DNA of 64,000 bases from CAYYFX01 sp046330135 (GTDB lineage Bacteria > ARS69), in the NCBI GenBank assembly GCA_046330135.1, contig JAXLTI010000006.1:248001-312000 (forward strand), read 5' to 3'. This document shows, one piece after another, positions 1 to 9,204 of this stretch. Each line of letters begins with the position of its first letter. Position 1 is the stretch's first letter. The position numbers and the translations under genes are program-made. The notes under the pieces were generated by a model. It was not told the origin of the DNA and searched no databases. It saw nothing but the letters and a program-made list of their open reading frames with translations.

Positions 1-161
1 AAAGAACGGCAGGAAGCGACGCCGCGATCGCCGGCGGGCTTCAATCGGTCCAAGAAGACTCGCGATTCTTGATTTCGCTTAGAGCCCCTGCTAGAGTCCA
101 CGCAGATCAGTAGGAGGAACGAGGTGCTCTGGCCTCGAGTTCGGTCTCACCGAACGGGTCC

Positions 162-197
162 ACGCCCTGCGCGGTACATCCGCCGGGGCGTTTTTTG
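162..197 (+). terminator. Rho-independent terminator
   Basis: An ACGCCC arm (162-167) pairs with GGGCGT (186-191), with an inner GCGG/CCGC stem, and a run of T follows directly. It would end transcription entering from the left edge. I see no supportable gene in 1-385 otherwise. Confidence 0.6.
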
Positions 198-385
198 TTG
201 GGGCGAGGTTGCCGGGGTCACTGCCGTGATGACTTGCGCTAAGTCCGGAAAAGGGGTGGGTAGGAATACGAACACGCCCGAAGCCGAGCGGTTTGCTGAT
301 CGGCGCTCTCGCCGTGCGATCGTTCGGGCAGTGCGGCCGTTGACCAACGCGGTGTCTGTACGGACAGAGGGTTCAGGAGGAACGC

Positions 386-1341
386 ATGAAGAAGATCGGG
401 TCTCTGGGCTTCTCTTCACGCTGGCGTTTGTCAGTCTTGCGAACGCCCAGACAGGTCAGATCGACGCACGGACTTTCATCTCAACGAGCCTGGCGGGGAA
501 GACGATCCCGGTTTACACATACCTACCTCCTGGGTACTCCACCGAAGGGGCCCCTGCCGCGTCTACATCTTCTTGCACGGGGCCGGAGCAATCGGCGCGT
601 ACCACATCACGGCGTTTCGGAACACGCTGGACCCGCTCATCAACGACGGTACGATCGCTCCGATGGTCGTGGTCTTTCCGGAAATCCGCGGCGACGTGCC
701 CGGCTATCAGCCTCTCTTCTTCGAGATCCACATGTACAAGAACTCCGCGCGAAACGGCCTCTTTGAAGACGCTGTTATCGTCGACCTCCTGAGCTGGCTC
801 TACACGCAGTCGGGCTACAACGTCTCCTCCGAGCGCGGGAAACGCGCCATCGGTGGATTCTCCGACGGCGCCGTGGGGTCTTCGTTCCTGGCGATCACCC
901 ACAGCGACCTGTTCACGGCCTTGTGCTTTCCCAGTGGAGAGTTGGCCTTGCGCGAGACCGAGGGGTTACGTGCCTATCCTCCTGGCGGAGGCCGGAGGCG
1001 CGCCGCCCTACGTTCCGGTCCGGCGGACGGGTTATTCCACTTCTTCGGCCGCGCGTCGGCCATGTCTCCGAACCTGGTGAACCACCCCGCCTACTTTCGT
1101 TCCCGGTTGACGCGGCGGGGGGCCTGATCTCGGCGTCTTCGAGGACAGTGGAGCCCACAACGGTCCGGGCACGCTGATCGTGGATTCCCTGCCTTTGCAC
1201 ATTTCTTCTCCTGCAATACCGGGGATGAGAACTTGGCCCAACGATCAGTTTGCGCAAGACCTGACGGGGCTGGGGATATCGACGTCTACGAGACGTTACC
1301 CGTCACGGCATCAAGAGCGGCAATGCAGCTCCTCCACTGAC
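386..1341 (+). pseudogene. Secreted esterase-family protein, frameshifted
   Basis: The start is ATG 386 behind AGGAGGAA. The reading begins with MKKIGSL, jumps frame near 405 into a signal-peptide-like stretch ending SLANAQ, and jumps again near 550 into the segment RVYIFLHGAG. The piece containing VVFPEIRGDVPG and GGFSDGAVGSSFLA (a GxSxG-like nucleophile elbow around the Ser of GFSDG) matches the putative esterase (alpha/beta-hydrolase, tributyrin-esterase) family. Further shifts occur near 965, 1,110 and 1,250. The last readable frame, IDVYETLPVTASRA, ends at a TGA near 1,341, overlapping the convergent propeller gene. At least four frame changes make it non-functional as written. Several lie in G or C runs, so sequencing error is an alternative to decay. 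Confidence 0.7.
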
Positions 1342-2353
1342 CTCCGATGTGTCCGAATCCGCCGCCGACGTACACCGTCCCCTCGCCCACCGCCAAGGCC
1401 TGGACCTCGTAGCTGGCGTCGGGGTCCCACGGCGTGGCCGCCGCCGTCGTGGCATCGAGGGCGGCGATGTAGTGTCTTTGCTGACCGCCCACATTCGCGA
1501 AGTACCCAGCCGCGTACACCGTCGAACCGCTCACCGCCAGGGCGAGGACACCGTCATCGGCGCTCGGTTTCCATGACGCGATGGCGTGTCCCGTCGTCGC
1601 ATCCAGTGCAGCCAAGAAGGGCCGCTGCTCGCCGCCGATGGATCTGAAATAGCCGCCCGCGTATACGGTGCCCCCGCGCACGGCCAAGGCCTCCAGCTCC
1701 CAGTCCGCCTTGGGGTTCCAGGGCGTCGCGCCCCCTGTCGTCGCGTCGAGCGCTGCCACGTACGCTCGCGTACTACCACCGATGCTGGTGAAATACCCGC
1801 CCGCGTAGACGGTCCGGCCGCTCAGGGCGAGCGTCCGCACCTCATCGTTCGCATTCGGATTCCACGGACCGACGCTGCCATCAGCGAGGATGTGCGCGGC
1901 ATTTGAGCGGGGCAGCCCCCCGACATAGCTGAACCAGCCACCGATGTACCATCCCCCCGCGTCATCAGACACGACGGTGGAGACCAGACCCACGACTTTG
2001 GGAAACCGCGCGACCGGATGGCCGGTCGCCATATCCAACGGGACGCCGCCGCCCGTGGCGGGGCCGACTTGAGTGAATGGCCCCGCCAGATAGACCGTGT
2101 CTCCCGATCGGACGACCTGGGACACGCCGTCGTCCGCCACCCAGAGCGTCGTGTCGACGACAACCTGCGCGTGTACAGCCGACGACCACGCAGGAGCCGA
2201 CGCGATCCCCGCGGCGAAGAGAGCGGCACGCACCCAAGACCGTCGAAGCCAGCGGAACGCATGCGGCTCTCGGCTCACTCTCCTCGACCATGCTGTCGCG
2301 CAGTCCACGAAGGGCCGCGAGACGCGCGTCCGAGGACTCGAGTGGTTTGTCAT
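1286..2353 (-). CDS. Secreted beta-propeller repeat protein, probably C-terminally truncated
   Basis: This 355-residue protein starts at ATG 2353, which overlaps the stop of the upstream beta-helix gene (ATGA), so it is likely translationally coupled. A basic N-terminus and a hydrophobic segment around residues 45-65 ending SAVHAQ look like a long signal peptide. The body is a run of about 45-residue repeats of the form AALDATTGxATPWNPxAD...VYAGGYFxxIGG, typical of delta-60/WD40-like propellers. The protein stops inside a repeat (AALDAVTGNVS) with no C-terminal sorting domain, whereas other propellers in this window end in a FlgD-like domain. Truncation is therefore likely. No enzymatic role can be read. 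Confidence 0.7.
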   Translation of the reverse strand: MTNHSSPRTRVSRPFVDCATAWSRRVSREPHAFRWLRRSWVRAALFAAGIASAPAWSSAVHAQVVVDTTLWVADDGVSQVVRSGDTVYLAGPFTQVGPATGGGVPLDMATGHPVARFPKVVGLVSTVVSDDAGGWYIGGWFSYVGGLPRSNAAHILADGSVGPWNPNANDEVRTLALSGRTVYAGGYFTSIGGSTRAYVAALDATTGGATPWNPKADWELEALAVRGGTVYAGGYFRSIGGEQRPFLAALDATTGHAIASWKPSADDGVLALAVSGSTVYAAGYFANVGGQQRHYIAALDATTAAATPWDPDASYEVQALAVGEGTVYVGGGFGHIGGQWRSCIAALDAVTGNVS

Positions 2354-3819
2354 CTGTACAGTGCCTTGATCGATCCCCAGCTGCGCTCCTGGAGCGCGGT
2401 CGGGCCGCACGCGATGCCCAGCGCCCCGATGAGGCCGCATGCGCCGGCGTTGGGCGCGGCGCACGGCGAGTTCGTCTGAAGACTGACCTCATCAGGGAGA
2501 TCCCTGCAGAAGGCCGGATCCGAAGAGAAGTTGCCGTTCGTCCCGAGTTGGTCGGCGATACACCAGGTCCAGTCCCCGCCCGCGTTCCCGTAGATGTCGC
2601 AGCACCGCGCGTCGACCACGGACTTGCCTTCGCAGCGCACCGCGCCGTTGGCGGAGCCGTCGCCGAACGCGATGATGGTGTGGTCCAAGGACAGCTGCGC
2701 GTCGTCCCAGAGGAAGAAGGCTGACGCCCCGGCGTCATAGCTCACGTTCCACGCGAACGTGCAGTGGCTGACGTTGACGATTGCTCCATCCGCGTAGACG
2801 ACACCATCGCGGCCGAAATAGCCGGACGAGATGTTCCTTACGAAGACGCAGTGGTCGAACGAGATGGAGCCGGGGCTGTCCGGCGTGCGCCACCACTGGA
2901 TCACGCTCTCCGCGTAATACCCTATGAGTGCTCGGAACGTCGTCGAGCGAACGACCGCGGTGCCGTTGCCCCAAATCGCCGTGCCCTCGAGGCCGTGAAG
3001 GCTATCGAAGGCGCAGCCTCCCACGAACAAGTTGGCCTGCGGGCCTACTCGAATGCCCTCCGAGAAGCTGCTGGCAAGCCGACAACGCAGGAGAGACACG
3101 TCCCCGGATCTGGCGTACATGAACAGGTTCGGGTCCTTACCGTAGGGGTCGTTGTGTTCGAGGGCGCAGTCCGTCAGTGTGCCGCCGTCGAGATCGACGA
3201 CAAACGAGCACCCGGAATTTCGGATCGTGCACCGTTCGAGGGTCAGGAACGATTGCCGCCCGCAAATGGCCGATTCGGTCGGTCCGAGGCCGTCGAAGAC
3301 GCAGTCCTGAACCACGGGCGCCCCACCCTGTGAGAACAGACCGACCCCGCGCACCGCGTATCGGTTACCGACGATGCGCATGTGCCGGATCAGCGGCGAT
3401 GCGCCAACGCACGAGATCGCGCCGCCCTCTTGGGTCGTGGCCACGCCGGTGACCGTGATGTCCTCGAGAACAGTGGCGGACGTTTGGCCGCCGTGCAGGA
3501 TGAATCCTTGGTGCTTCGCCCACATGTCAGTCGGGTAGCCGCCATCGACAGTGGTGGCCGTCGCGCCATGCTGCGATCGAATCGTGAGGTCCTTCGTGCC
3601 GAGGTTCAGGTCCCAGTTGCCTGGCCCGGTGAAGAGGCCGTCCGCCAGCTCGATGACGTCACCGTTCGACGCCACGTCGATCGCGGCCTGGACGTTCAGG
3701 ACGTCGCCGGAGCTATCGGGCGCGACGTGGATCGTCCTGGCAGATGCGGGGTGGACCGCGAGGAGCAGAGCCGTGCACGCGGCGATCGTCGGCAGGTGTC
3801 CGCGCGGTGCCCCGGTCAT
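2350..3819 (-). CDS. Secreted right-handed beta-helix protein with ERSWGSIKALYR tail
   Basis: This 489-residue protein starts at ATG 3819, overlapping the stop of the upstream paralogue by ATGA. Residues 1-27 form a signal peptide ending PASA. The body begins RTIHVAPDSSGDVLNVQAAID, the usual opening of secreted pectate-lyase-like beta-helices, and continues with parallel beta-helix rungs (SPLIRHMRIVGN, LERCTIRNSG, ISFDHCVFVRN, VNVSHCTFAWN). It ends with a Cys-containing region (SPCAAPNAGACGLIGALG) and the tail ERSWGSIKALYR. No catalytic residues of a polysaccharide lyase are obvious, so a structural or adhesive role is as likely as an enzymatic one. It is the middle gene of a three-gene operon and a close paralogue of the genes at 3816-5261 and 17575-19011. 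Confidence 0.85.
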   Translation of the reverse strand: MTGAPRGHLPTIAACTALLLAVHPASARTIHVAPDSSGDVLNVQAAIDVASNGDVIELADGLFTGPGNWDLNLGTKDLTIRSQHGATATTVDGGYPTDMWAKHQGFILHGGQTSATVLEDITVTGVATTQEGGAISCVGASPLIRHMRIVGNRYAVRGVGLFSQGGAPVVQDCVFDGLGPTESAICGRQSFLTLERCTIRNSGCSFVVDLDGGTLTDCALEHNDPYGKDPNLFMYARSGDVSLLRCRLASSFSEGIRVGPQANLFVGGCAFDSLHGLEGTAIWGNGTAVVRSTTFRALIGYYAESVIQWWRTPDSPGSISFDHCVFVRNISSGYFGRDGVVYADGAIVNVSHCTFAWNVSYDAGASAFFLWDDAQLSLDHTIIAFGDGSANGAVRCEGKSVVDARCCDIYGNAGGDWTWCIADQLGTNGNFSSDPAFCRDLPDEVSLQTNSPCAAPNAGACGLIGALGIACGPTALQERSWGSIKALYR

Positions 3820-5261
3820 CGGTACAACGCCTTGATCGAGCCCCAGCTGCGCTCGGCGAGCGCCGTCGCGCCGCAACCGACGTCGACGGCCCCGATCAAG
3901 CCGCACTCGCCGCTGTTAGCCGGCGCGCAGGGGGAGTTGGACTCCAGGCTGCACTCGCGACTCGCAGACGTGCAGAACAAGGGGTCCGCAGACAGGTTGC
4001 CGCTCGTGCCGTTCATCCCGGCGACACACTCGGTCCAATCGCCGCCGTAGTTCCCGAAGATGTCGGTGCAGGTCACGTCCAACGCAGCCGGCGCGTCCCA
4101 GCAGCGCACCGCTCCATGCGTGTCCGCCTGGGTCCCGAAGGCGATGATCGTGTGATCCATCGACAGCCGTGAGTGACCCGAGAGCGAGATGGCGGTCGGC
4201 CCGATGCGGGTCGTGTTCTTGGCGAACGTGCAGTGGCTGATGGTCGCGGTCGCGTTGTATAGCTGGACCACGCCGCCGTCCCACGTGCCCCAAACCTCGT
4301 TCTTGACGAACACGCAGTGGTCCAGAGAGATGGAGCCGGCTCCCCATCCGATCGTGCTCGTGTAGTAGCCGCCCTTGACCCTCCGGAAGACGGAATCACG
4401 AACGATCCCGGTGCCGGAGCCGAGGATCGCCGTCGTGCCGTCGCTCAGCAGGTCCTCGAAGGTGCAGCCGTCCACGAGGATCGTCGCGCGGGGCCACGCG
4501 ATCACGCCGAGCGCGAAACCGTTCGCGAGTCGGCATCGCTCAAGCGTCAGGTCGCCGGACTCCGCGGCCACGAAGACCCCCGGGTACTTGCCGGACGTGC
4601 TGCCGCAATGATCCAGCGTGCAGTCCGTGAGGCTGAGCGCGCCCCCTTCCAAGGTGATGACGCCACCGCCACTGTCGCATCCCTCGAGCGTGCATCGCTC
4701 GAGCTGGAGCGACGACTGCCGGCTGTAGATCGTCGATTCCGAGCCGAACTCCCCCTCGAATGAGCAGTCCTGAACCAGCGGGGCGCCGAGCCACACGAAG
4801 AGGCCCAGGCCGTGCATGGCCCCGCGGCTCCAGCGCATGACCATGTTCCGGATCACCGGCGAGGAGCCGACGCACTCCACGGCTCCGCCGTCCAGAGTCG
4901 TAGCGACGCCCTGAATGGTGAACCCTTCGATCACGGTCGCCGACGTCTGACCGCCGCGGATCGCGATCCCTTGGTGCTTCGCCCACACGTCGTCGTTGTA
5001 GCCGCAGTCGATGATGGTGGAGGCTGCGCCATGCTGGGAGCGCAGCGTGAGCTCCTTCGTTCCGAGATTCAGCTCCCAGTTCCCCGGTCCCTTGAAGACT
5101 CCGTCCGTCAACTCGATGACGTCGCCGCTCGACGCGGCGTCGATCGCGGCCTGGATGTTCAGGAAATCGCCCGAGCTGTCAGGAGCTACATGGATGGTCG
5201 CAGAGAAGGCAGGAGGCGCCGCGAAGAGCAGGGCGCACCCGACCAGCACGGACACGCGCAT
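3816..5261 (-). CDS. Secreted right-handed beta-helix protein with ERSWGSIKALYR tail
   Basis: This 481-residue protein starts at ATG 5261, the M of MRVSVLVGCALL, behind a GGAGG site. Longer upstream readings are rejected because the upstream segment is a conserved leader shared with the gene at 17575-19011. A signal peptide ends PAFSA, followed by TIHVAPDSSGDFLNIQAAID and some 12 parallel beta-helix rungs (LQLERCTLEGC, LTLERCRLANG, ISLDHCVFVKN, ATISHCTFAKN). The C-terminus has the Cys-rich linker SPCAPANSGECGLIGA and the tail ERSWGSIKALYR. It is the promoter-proximal gene of the operon. The protein is predicted to be exported; substrate and function are unknown. Confidence 0.85.
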   Translation of the reverse strand: MRVSVLVGCALLFAAPPAFSATIHVAPDSSGDFLNIQAAIDAASSGDVIELTDGVFKGPGNWELNLGTKELTLRSQHGAASTIIDCGYNDDVWAKHQGIAIRGGQTSATVIEGFTIQGVATTLDGGAVECVGSSPVIRNMVMRWSRGAMHGLGLFVWLGAPLVQDCSFEGEFGSESTIYSRQSSLQLERCTLEGCDSGGGVITLEGGALSLTDCTLDHCGSTSGKYPGVFVAAESGDLTLERCRLANGFALGVIAWPRATILVDGCTFEDLLSDGTTAILGSGTGIVRDSVFRRVKGGYYTSTIGWGAGSISLDHCVFVKNEVWGTWDGGVVQLYNATATISHCTFAKNTTRIGPTAISLSGHSRLSMDHTIIAFGTQADTHGAVRCWDAPAALDVTCTDIFGNYGGDWTECVAGMNGTSGNLSADPLFCTSASRECSLESNSPCAPANSGECGLIGAVDVGCGATALAERSWGSIKALYR

Positions 5262-5325
5262 CGCGAACGCCTCCGAGCACTGCAGGCGAGCAGCGCCTGT
5301 GAGAGTAGACCTCCGCGCATGCTGA
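5262..5325 (-). promoter_or_regulatory. Conserved leader of beta-helix operon
   Basis: The 60 or so bases upstream of ATG 5261 are nearly the same as those upstream of ATG 19011: GGAGG at the ribosome site, then a shared block reading CAGGCGAGCAGCG on the plus strand, then GTGAGxGTAGACCT. The conservation implies a shared promoter or leader, or a recent duplication that included it. No clear -10/-35 pair was identified. Confidence 0.4.
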
Positions 5326-5326
5326 C

Positions 5327-7234
5327 TCAAGGACGCCGGAAGTCGAGGCTGTCGCGTGTGACCGAACGGGCGATCGTGCCCCGGTACAGCTCGAGGAGGG
5401 CAAGCCGGCAGGTCACTCCGGTGATCGCCTCGGGCCGGCCACTGATCACGACCCTGCGTGTGCTCCCGTCGGAGCCCGCCCGAAGACGCAAGGAAATAGA
5501 CGCCGGCGCCCAGGCGGTGCCCGGCGGAGTCCCGCCCCCTCCCACGTGATGCGGTGCTCGCCCGCGGAGTACTCCGCGTCGACGATGTTCACGAGAAGCC
5601 GGCCCGCGACGTCATACACCGACGCCGTCACGCGCGACGAGGCAGGGATCCAGAAAGCCGCCTCCATACGCCCGACGAACGGGTTCGGACCGAGAACGTC
5701 GAGCGAGAGCATCGACCAGGTCCGTGCTACGTCCCCGAGGCTCTCTTCGCCGCGGTCCACGCCGGATCGGCATCCACGCCTCTCCCGACGCCGACGTCCT
5801 TGATCGCGTCCTCGCGCCGTCATTGTCGGTGACGCGCAATCTCACGGAGTACGTTCCCGCTCGGTCCCACAGGTACCGCGCGGTCGGCGTCGCGTAGTGC
5901 TGGTCGTGAACGCCATCGTTGTCCACGGTCCACTCGTACAGGACGATGGCGCCGTTGAGATCATGGCTCGCGCCGGCATCGAGGTCCACCCGAGACTCCG
6001 ACCGACGCTCGGTCGCGGCCACTCGAAATCGGCGAAGGGGGCTGGCGGGCGGGATCGTCCGAGAACACGCACGCCGACCCGCATCCACTTCGCCGACGTC
6101 GTCGCGGTACGCTCCGACGACCTCGGTCGTGCCGTCGGAAACGACCGCATTGCCGAACTCGTCACCGTCGGCACCCTCGGAGCCAGAAGCTTCGCCTGCT
6201 CCGTCCAGGAGCTCCCGCTGCAGTAAAGAGGTAGGCTGCCCCCGTGATCCGCTTGTGCGGGCAAATCCATGGGGCTCCGATCAGCGCCCTGTCCCCATCG
6301 AGATCGACCGAATACGCGAAGTGGGCCTCCAGCGCGGTGTCGGACGCTCGGAGCTTGGCCTGCTGCGTCCGTGCCGCCGTTGCGGACACGTAGGCTACCC
6401 CGGCATTGTACCCGCCCACACTCACAGGATGCGCCGATGAGGGCGGTATCCCGATCGATGCAGACGCAGCGGCCGGGAAATAGGCGGAATCGCTGGCGTC
6501 CGATGCCACCAGCTTCTGCGTCACCGCCCAGGAATCGTGCCGGTGCAGGTAAACACATGCGCAGAACCGGTGTACTCGGCGTCCCCGCTCGCTCCGATCG
6601 AGGCGGTCTCCCCGTTCGCGGGGCGGCTTCGCCCACCCGGTGCCGCGCCCGCCGCGGCAGCTCGGGGGCGATGAAGCTTCTGGGGATCCCGGCTCCTCCG
6701 ATCAGGGCGAACACGTACGCGCCGGCGGCCGCGCTGGCCGTCGATGTCCGCTCCGTAGGCACCGACCAGCACGGTGTTCCCCAAGAAGGCCACCGAGCAG
6801 CGGAAATCGTCTTGGACCCCATCCGAGGCCTGCAGCTTGGCCCGCCGTCCACCGCCGGACCGAGGTAGAACATACGCACGGCCCGGGCGTTGCCCTGCGG
6901 CGCCGATGACGGCGGTGTCGCCTGCAGGGCGATCGCCGAACCGAACAAGTCATGTGCGTGGCATCCAGGCCGCGAAGGACTCCTTGTGGGCTCCACGTGG
7001 AGCCCGACCGCGTGAAAACGTAGGCGCGGCCGGAAACCCACGAGGCGCGTCGTAGCCGGCGCCGATGATGATCGTGGCGCCGTCCAAAGCGACGGCCCGT
7101 CCGAAGTAATCGTGGTCGGTGCGGCTGGAGGGAGCAGCGTCTGCATCTCGGTCATGCCCCAAGGGAGCGGCATGGCGGGAAGGACGGCAGCAATCGCGGC
7201 CGTACCGAGAGGCGCACGCACGGTGGCGCTTCAT
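5327..7234 (-). pseudogene. FG-GAP/PKD secreted protein with FlgD-like tail, frameshifted
   Basis: The likely start is ATG 7234 (MKRHR), with the signal peptide read in a shifted frame (GTAAIAAVLPAMPLPWG). Scattered over three frames are FG-GAP-type integrin-like repeats: DYFGRAVALDGATIIIGA, DLFGSAIAL, FFGRSVALLGNTVLVGAYGAD, FAYSVDLDGDRALIGAP. Next come a PKD-like domain (GTYSVRLRVTDNDGA) and a FlgD-like segment (VLGPNPFVGRMEAAFWIP; VTASVYDVAGRLL). The FlgD tail RRVVISG does not stop there but runs on about 35 residues to a stop at 5327. At least five frame changes are needed to read it. Intact relatives are surface or secreted proteins with a seven-bladed propeller. As written it is broken. 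Confidence 0.65.
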
Positions 7235-7593
7235 GTGGCTCTGCCTCCAGATTGCGCGGGCAGTGGCATCTCGTCGCCTGTGGACGACCCCAGGCGGCGT
7301 CGAGGATGTGTCGAAGGAGGTGTCGAGGACGGTCAGCGGGCGGTCCGGCCGCGAACGGACGAACCAGGAGGGAGCGCCGGGGGCCGTGGGACGTGCCCGG
7401 AACTGCTGCACGGAGGAGAGTAGACTCGCCCATCGTCCCCAGGGCGGGACGGACGCGCGGGCGATACGGCGAACGAGATCGCGATGCTGCGCGCCGGAGC
7501 CGGACACAAGTCGTCCGTTGGGAGCTTGACGCGACGAATCGCGCGGCCCTGGCGCCGCGACACGCCGGCACGGACATGATACGAAGGCCACGC
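7235..7593. other. Intergenic gap, no feature seen
   Basis: This gap lies between two divergently oriented broken genes. It should hold both promoters. I see no convincing gene, hairpin or repeat in it. Confidence 0.4.
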
Positions 7594-9187
7594 GATGAGC
7601 AACCCTACTGCGCCGCCCTTCACCTGCCGGTGCCCTCGCTCGAGGCCGTGAAGGGCCGCCGGAAGCCGGCACCTTCGCGATGCTGGTCGTTGCGTTGCTG
7701 GAGCGCAGCAGGCCGATGACGCTCGCCGAGGTCGCGGCACGCTTCGAAAGCGGCCGGCGTGATGGACGCAGCCCGCGCTGCCGCTCGCTCCAGCGTTGCC
7801 GGCCAGCGCGCGCGCCGATGTACCGGAGCGGTGAGCACTACGAGCTCGACGTCCGCGACGACGAGCTGGACCTCCTCCTGTTCATGCTCGGTCTCCGGGG
7901 TCCGCACGTGCCGCACCTCCGCGTGGTGCCGCCGCCGGCTGCGCCGCGGCCCAGGCCGAGGTGGCGCTCACGCCGGCCGAGCTGCAGGAGGCGCTTCGTG
8001 ACGGCGCGCGCGGCTCTCGAGATCAGCGACTCGCCCTCGCCGTGCTGGATGCGCACGGCGGCACCCTGGCGCGGTGGCGGTCAGGCGGGAGGTGCATCGC
8101 CCTGGCCGGGCCGCGACCGATTCGGGGTGGATGCCGCGAAGGGTGGCAATCCGGCGCCATCGCGGCCGGACGCGGACGCACGTGGACGATCAACCGCGAT
8201 CGACCCGAGCACCAGTCTGCCGCGGAACGCCGTGCGGGATCGGATCGAAGGGAACCGCGCCAGCTCGAGCAGCGCGGCGGCGTCCAGCCGCCGTGCTGAC
8301 GGGGCGGCGGAGGAGATCCGCGCAGCGCGCGGCCGGAGCTGGCCGCGCTTCGCCGGGTGCTGATTGTCGCCTTCCGCCGAGGCGCCCAAGGCCGCAACGC
8401 TGGTGGACGTGGGCACGCGCCGCGAGCTGACGACGTACTTCGGCCAGCAGATCGCGCGGCTGCCCGAGGCGCTCTCCCGCTACCCTGACCGTGGAACCGG
8501 TGGGCGTGCGCGCTGCTGCGGGTGCTGGACCTCGACCCGCGGGGGCGTCGCGTGGGCGAGCTGGGGCCGCCGCAACAGACGTATCCAGCTCAACCGACGG
8601 GGGCGTGTGGCCGAAGGTGACGATGGAGCTGCTCGCAAAGGGCTCCTGCGGCATCGCGAAGCCGTTCGGAGCCCCGCCGATCTGCGGCGGCACCTCCACC
8701 AAGGGCAGGAGGCCCGCGTGAAACGCGCGCTGGAGGCGGACGCGGGGTCGCTCCACGCCCTCTACTCGTACGGTCGCCTGCACGGGGCTTACCGCCTGCG
8801 CTGGGGTTATTGGACGACATGTTGCATGTCCCCTGGGTCCTTCGCGACGAGCCGAGGCTCTTCACGATCCTGCGGAAGTGCTACAGGCGCGAGGACGTGG
8901 AGGTCGTGGCCGGGCGAGCGCCCGCGTGGGACGATCCGTGGGCACGGGCGATCCGCTGCCGGGTGGTCCGCGGGGCGCCACAGTGGGAGCACTTCCTGGC
9001 GGACGACGACGGCCGCGAGGTGGAGCGAGCGCGACATCTGACGGATCCGCGTCGCCGGGTCGGCGACGGAGCTCTGAGGGGCGGACGGGGAGCCTATGGC
9101 GGACGTCCGGGGAGCGGCTGCTTCGGCCTTTGGCCGAGCTCCTCGCGCGCCACGGGTCCCCTTTGGATGTCGGCGGTGGCGGTGTGA
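7594..9187 (+). pseudogene. Unrecognised conserved-looking protein, frameshifted
   Basis: Reading from ATG 7594 and following frame changes gives a coherent protein of about 500 residues. Its segments include VPSLEAVKGRRKPAP, MLVVALLERSRPMTLAEVAARFE (helix-turn-helix-like), YRSGEHYELDVRDDELDLLL, LVDVGTRRELTTYFGQQI, VTMELLAKGSCGIAKPFG, KRALEADAGSLHALYSYGRL and WDDPWARAIRCRVVRGAPQW. Amino-acid usage is that of a real globular protein, but at least five frame changes are needed. I do not recognise the family. The end is approximate, since two frames stop or run on around 9187. No signal peptide or membrane segment is visible. Confidence 0.5.
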
Positions 9188-9204
9188 CCACGGGCGCCGC
9201 CGCG

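Noticed and set aside
386..1341. Programmed frameshifting in the esterase gene
   Set aside because: Four or more shifts in one gene, with similar damage in three neighbouring genes, fit decay or sequence error rather than recoding.
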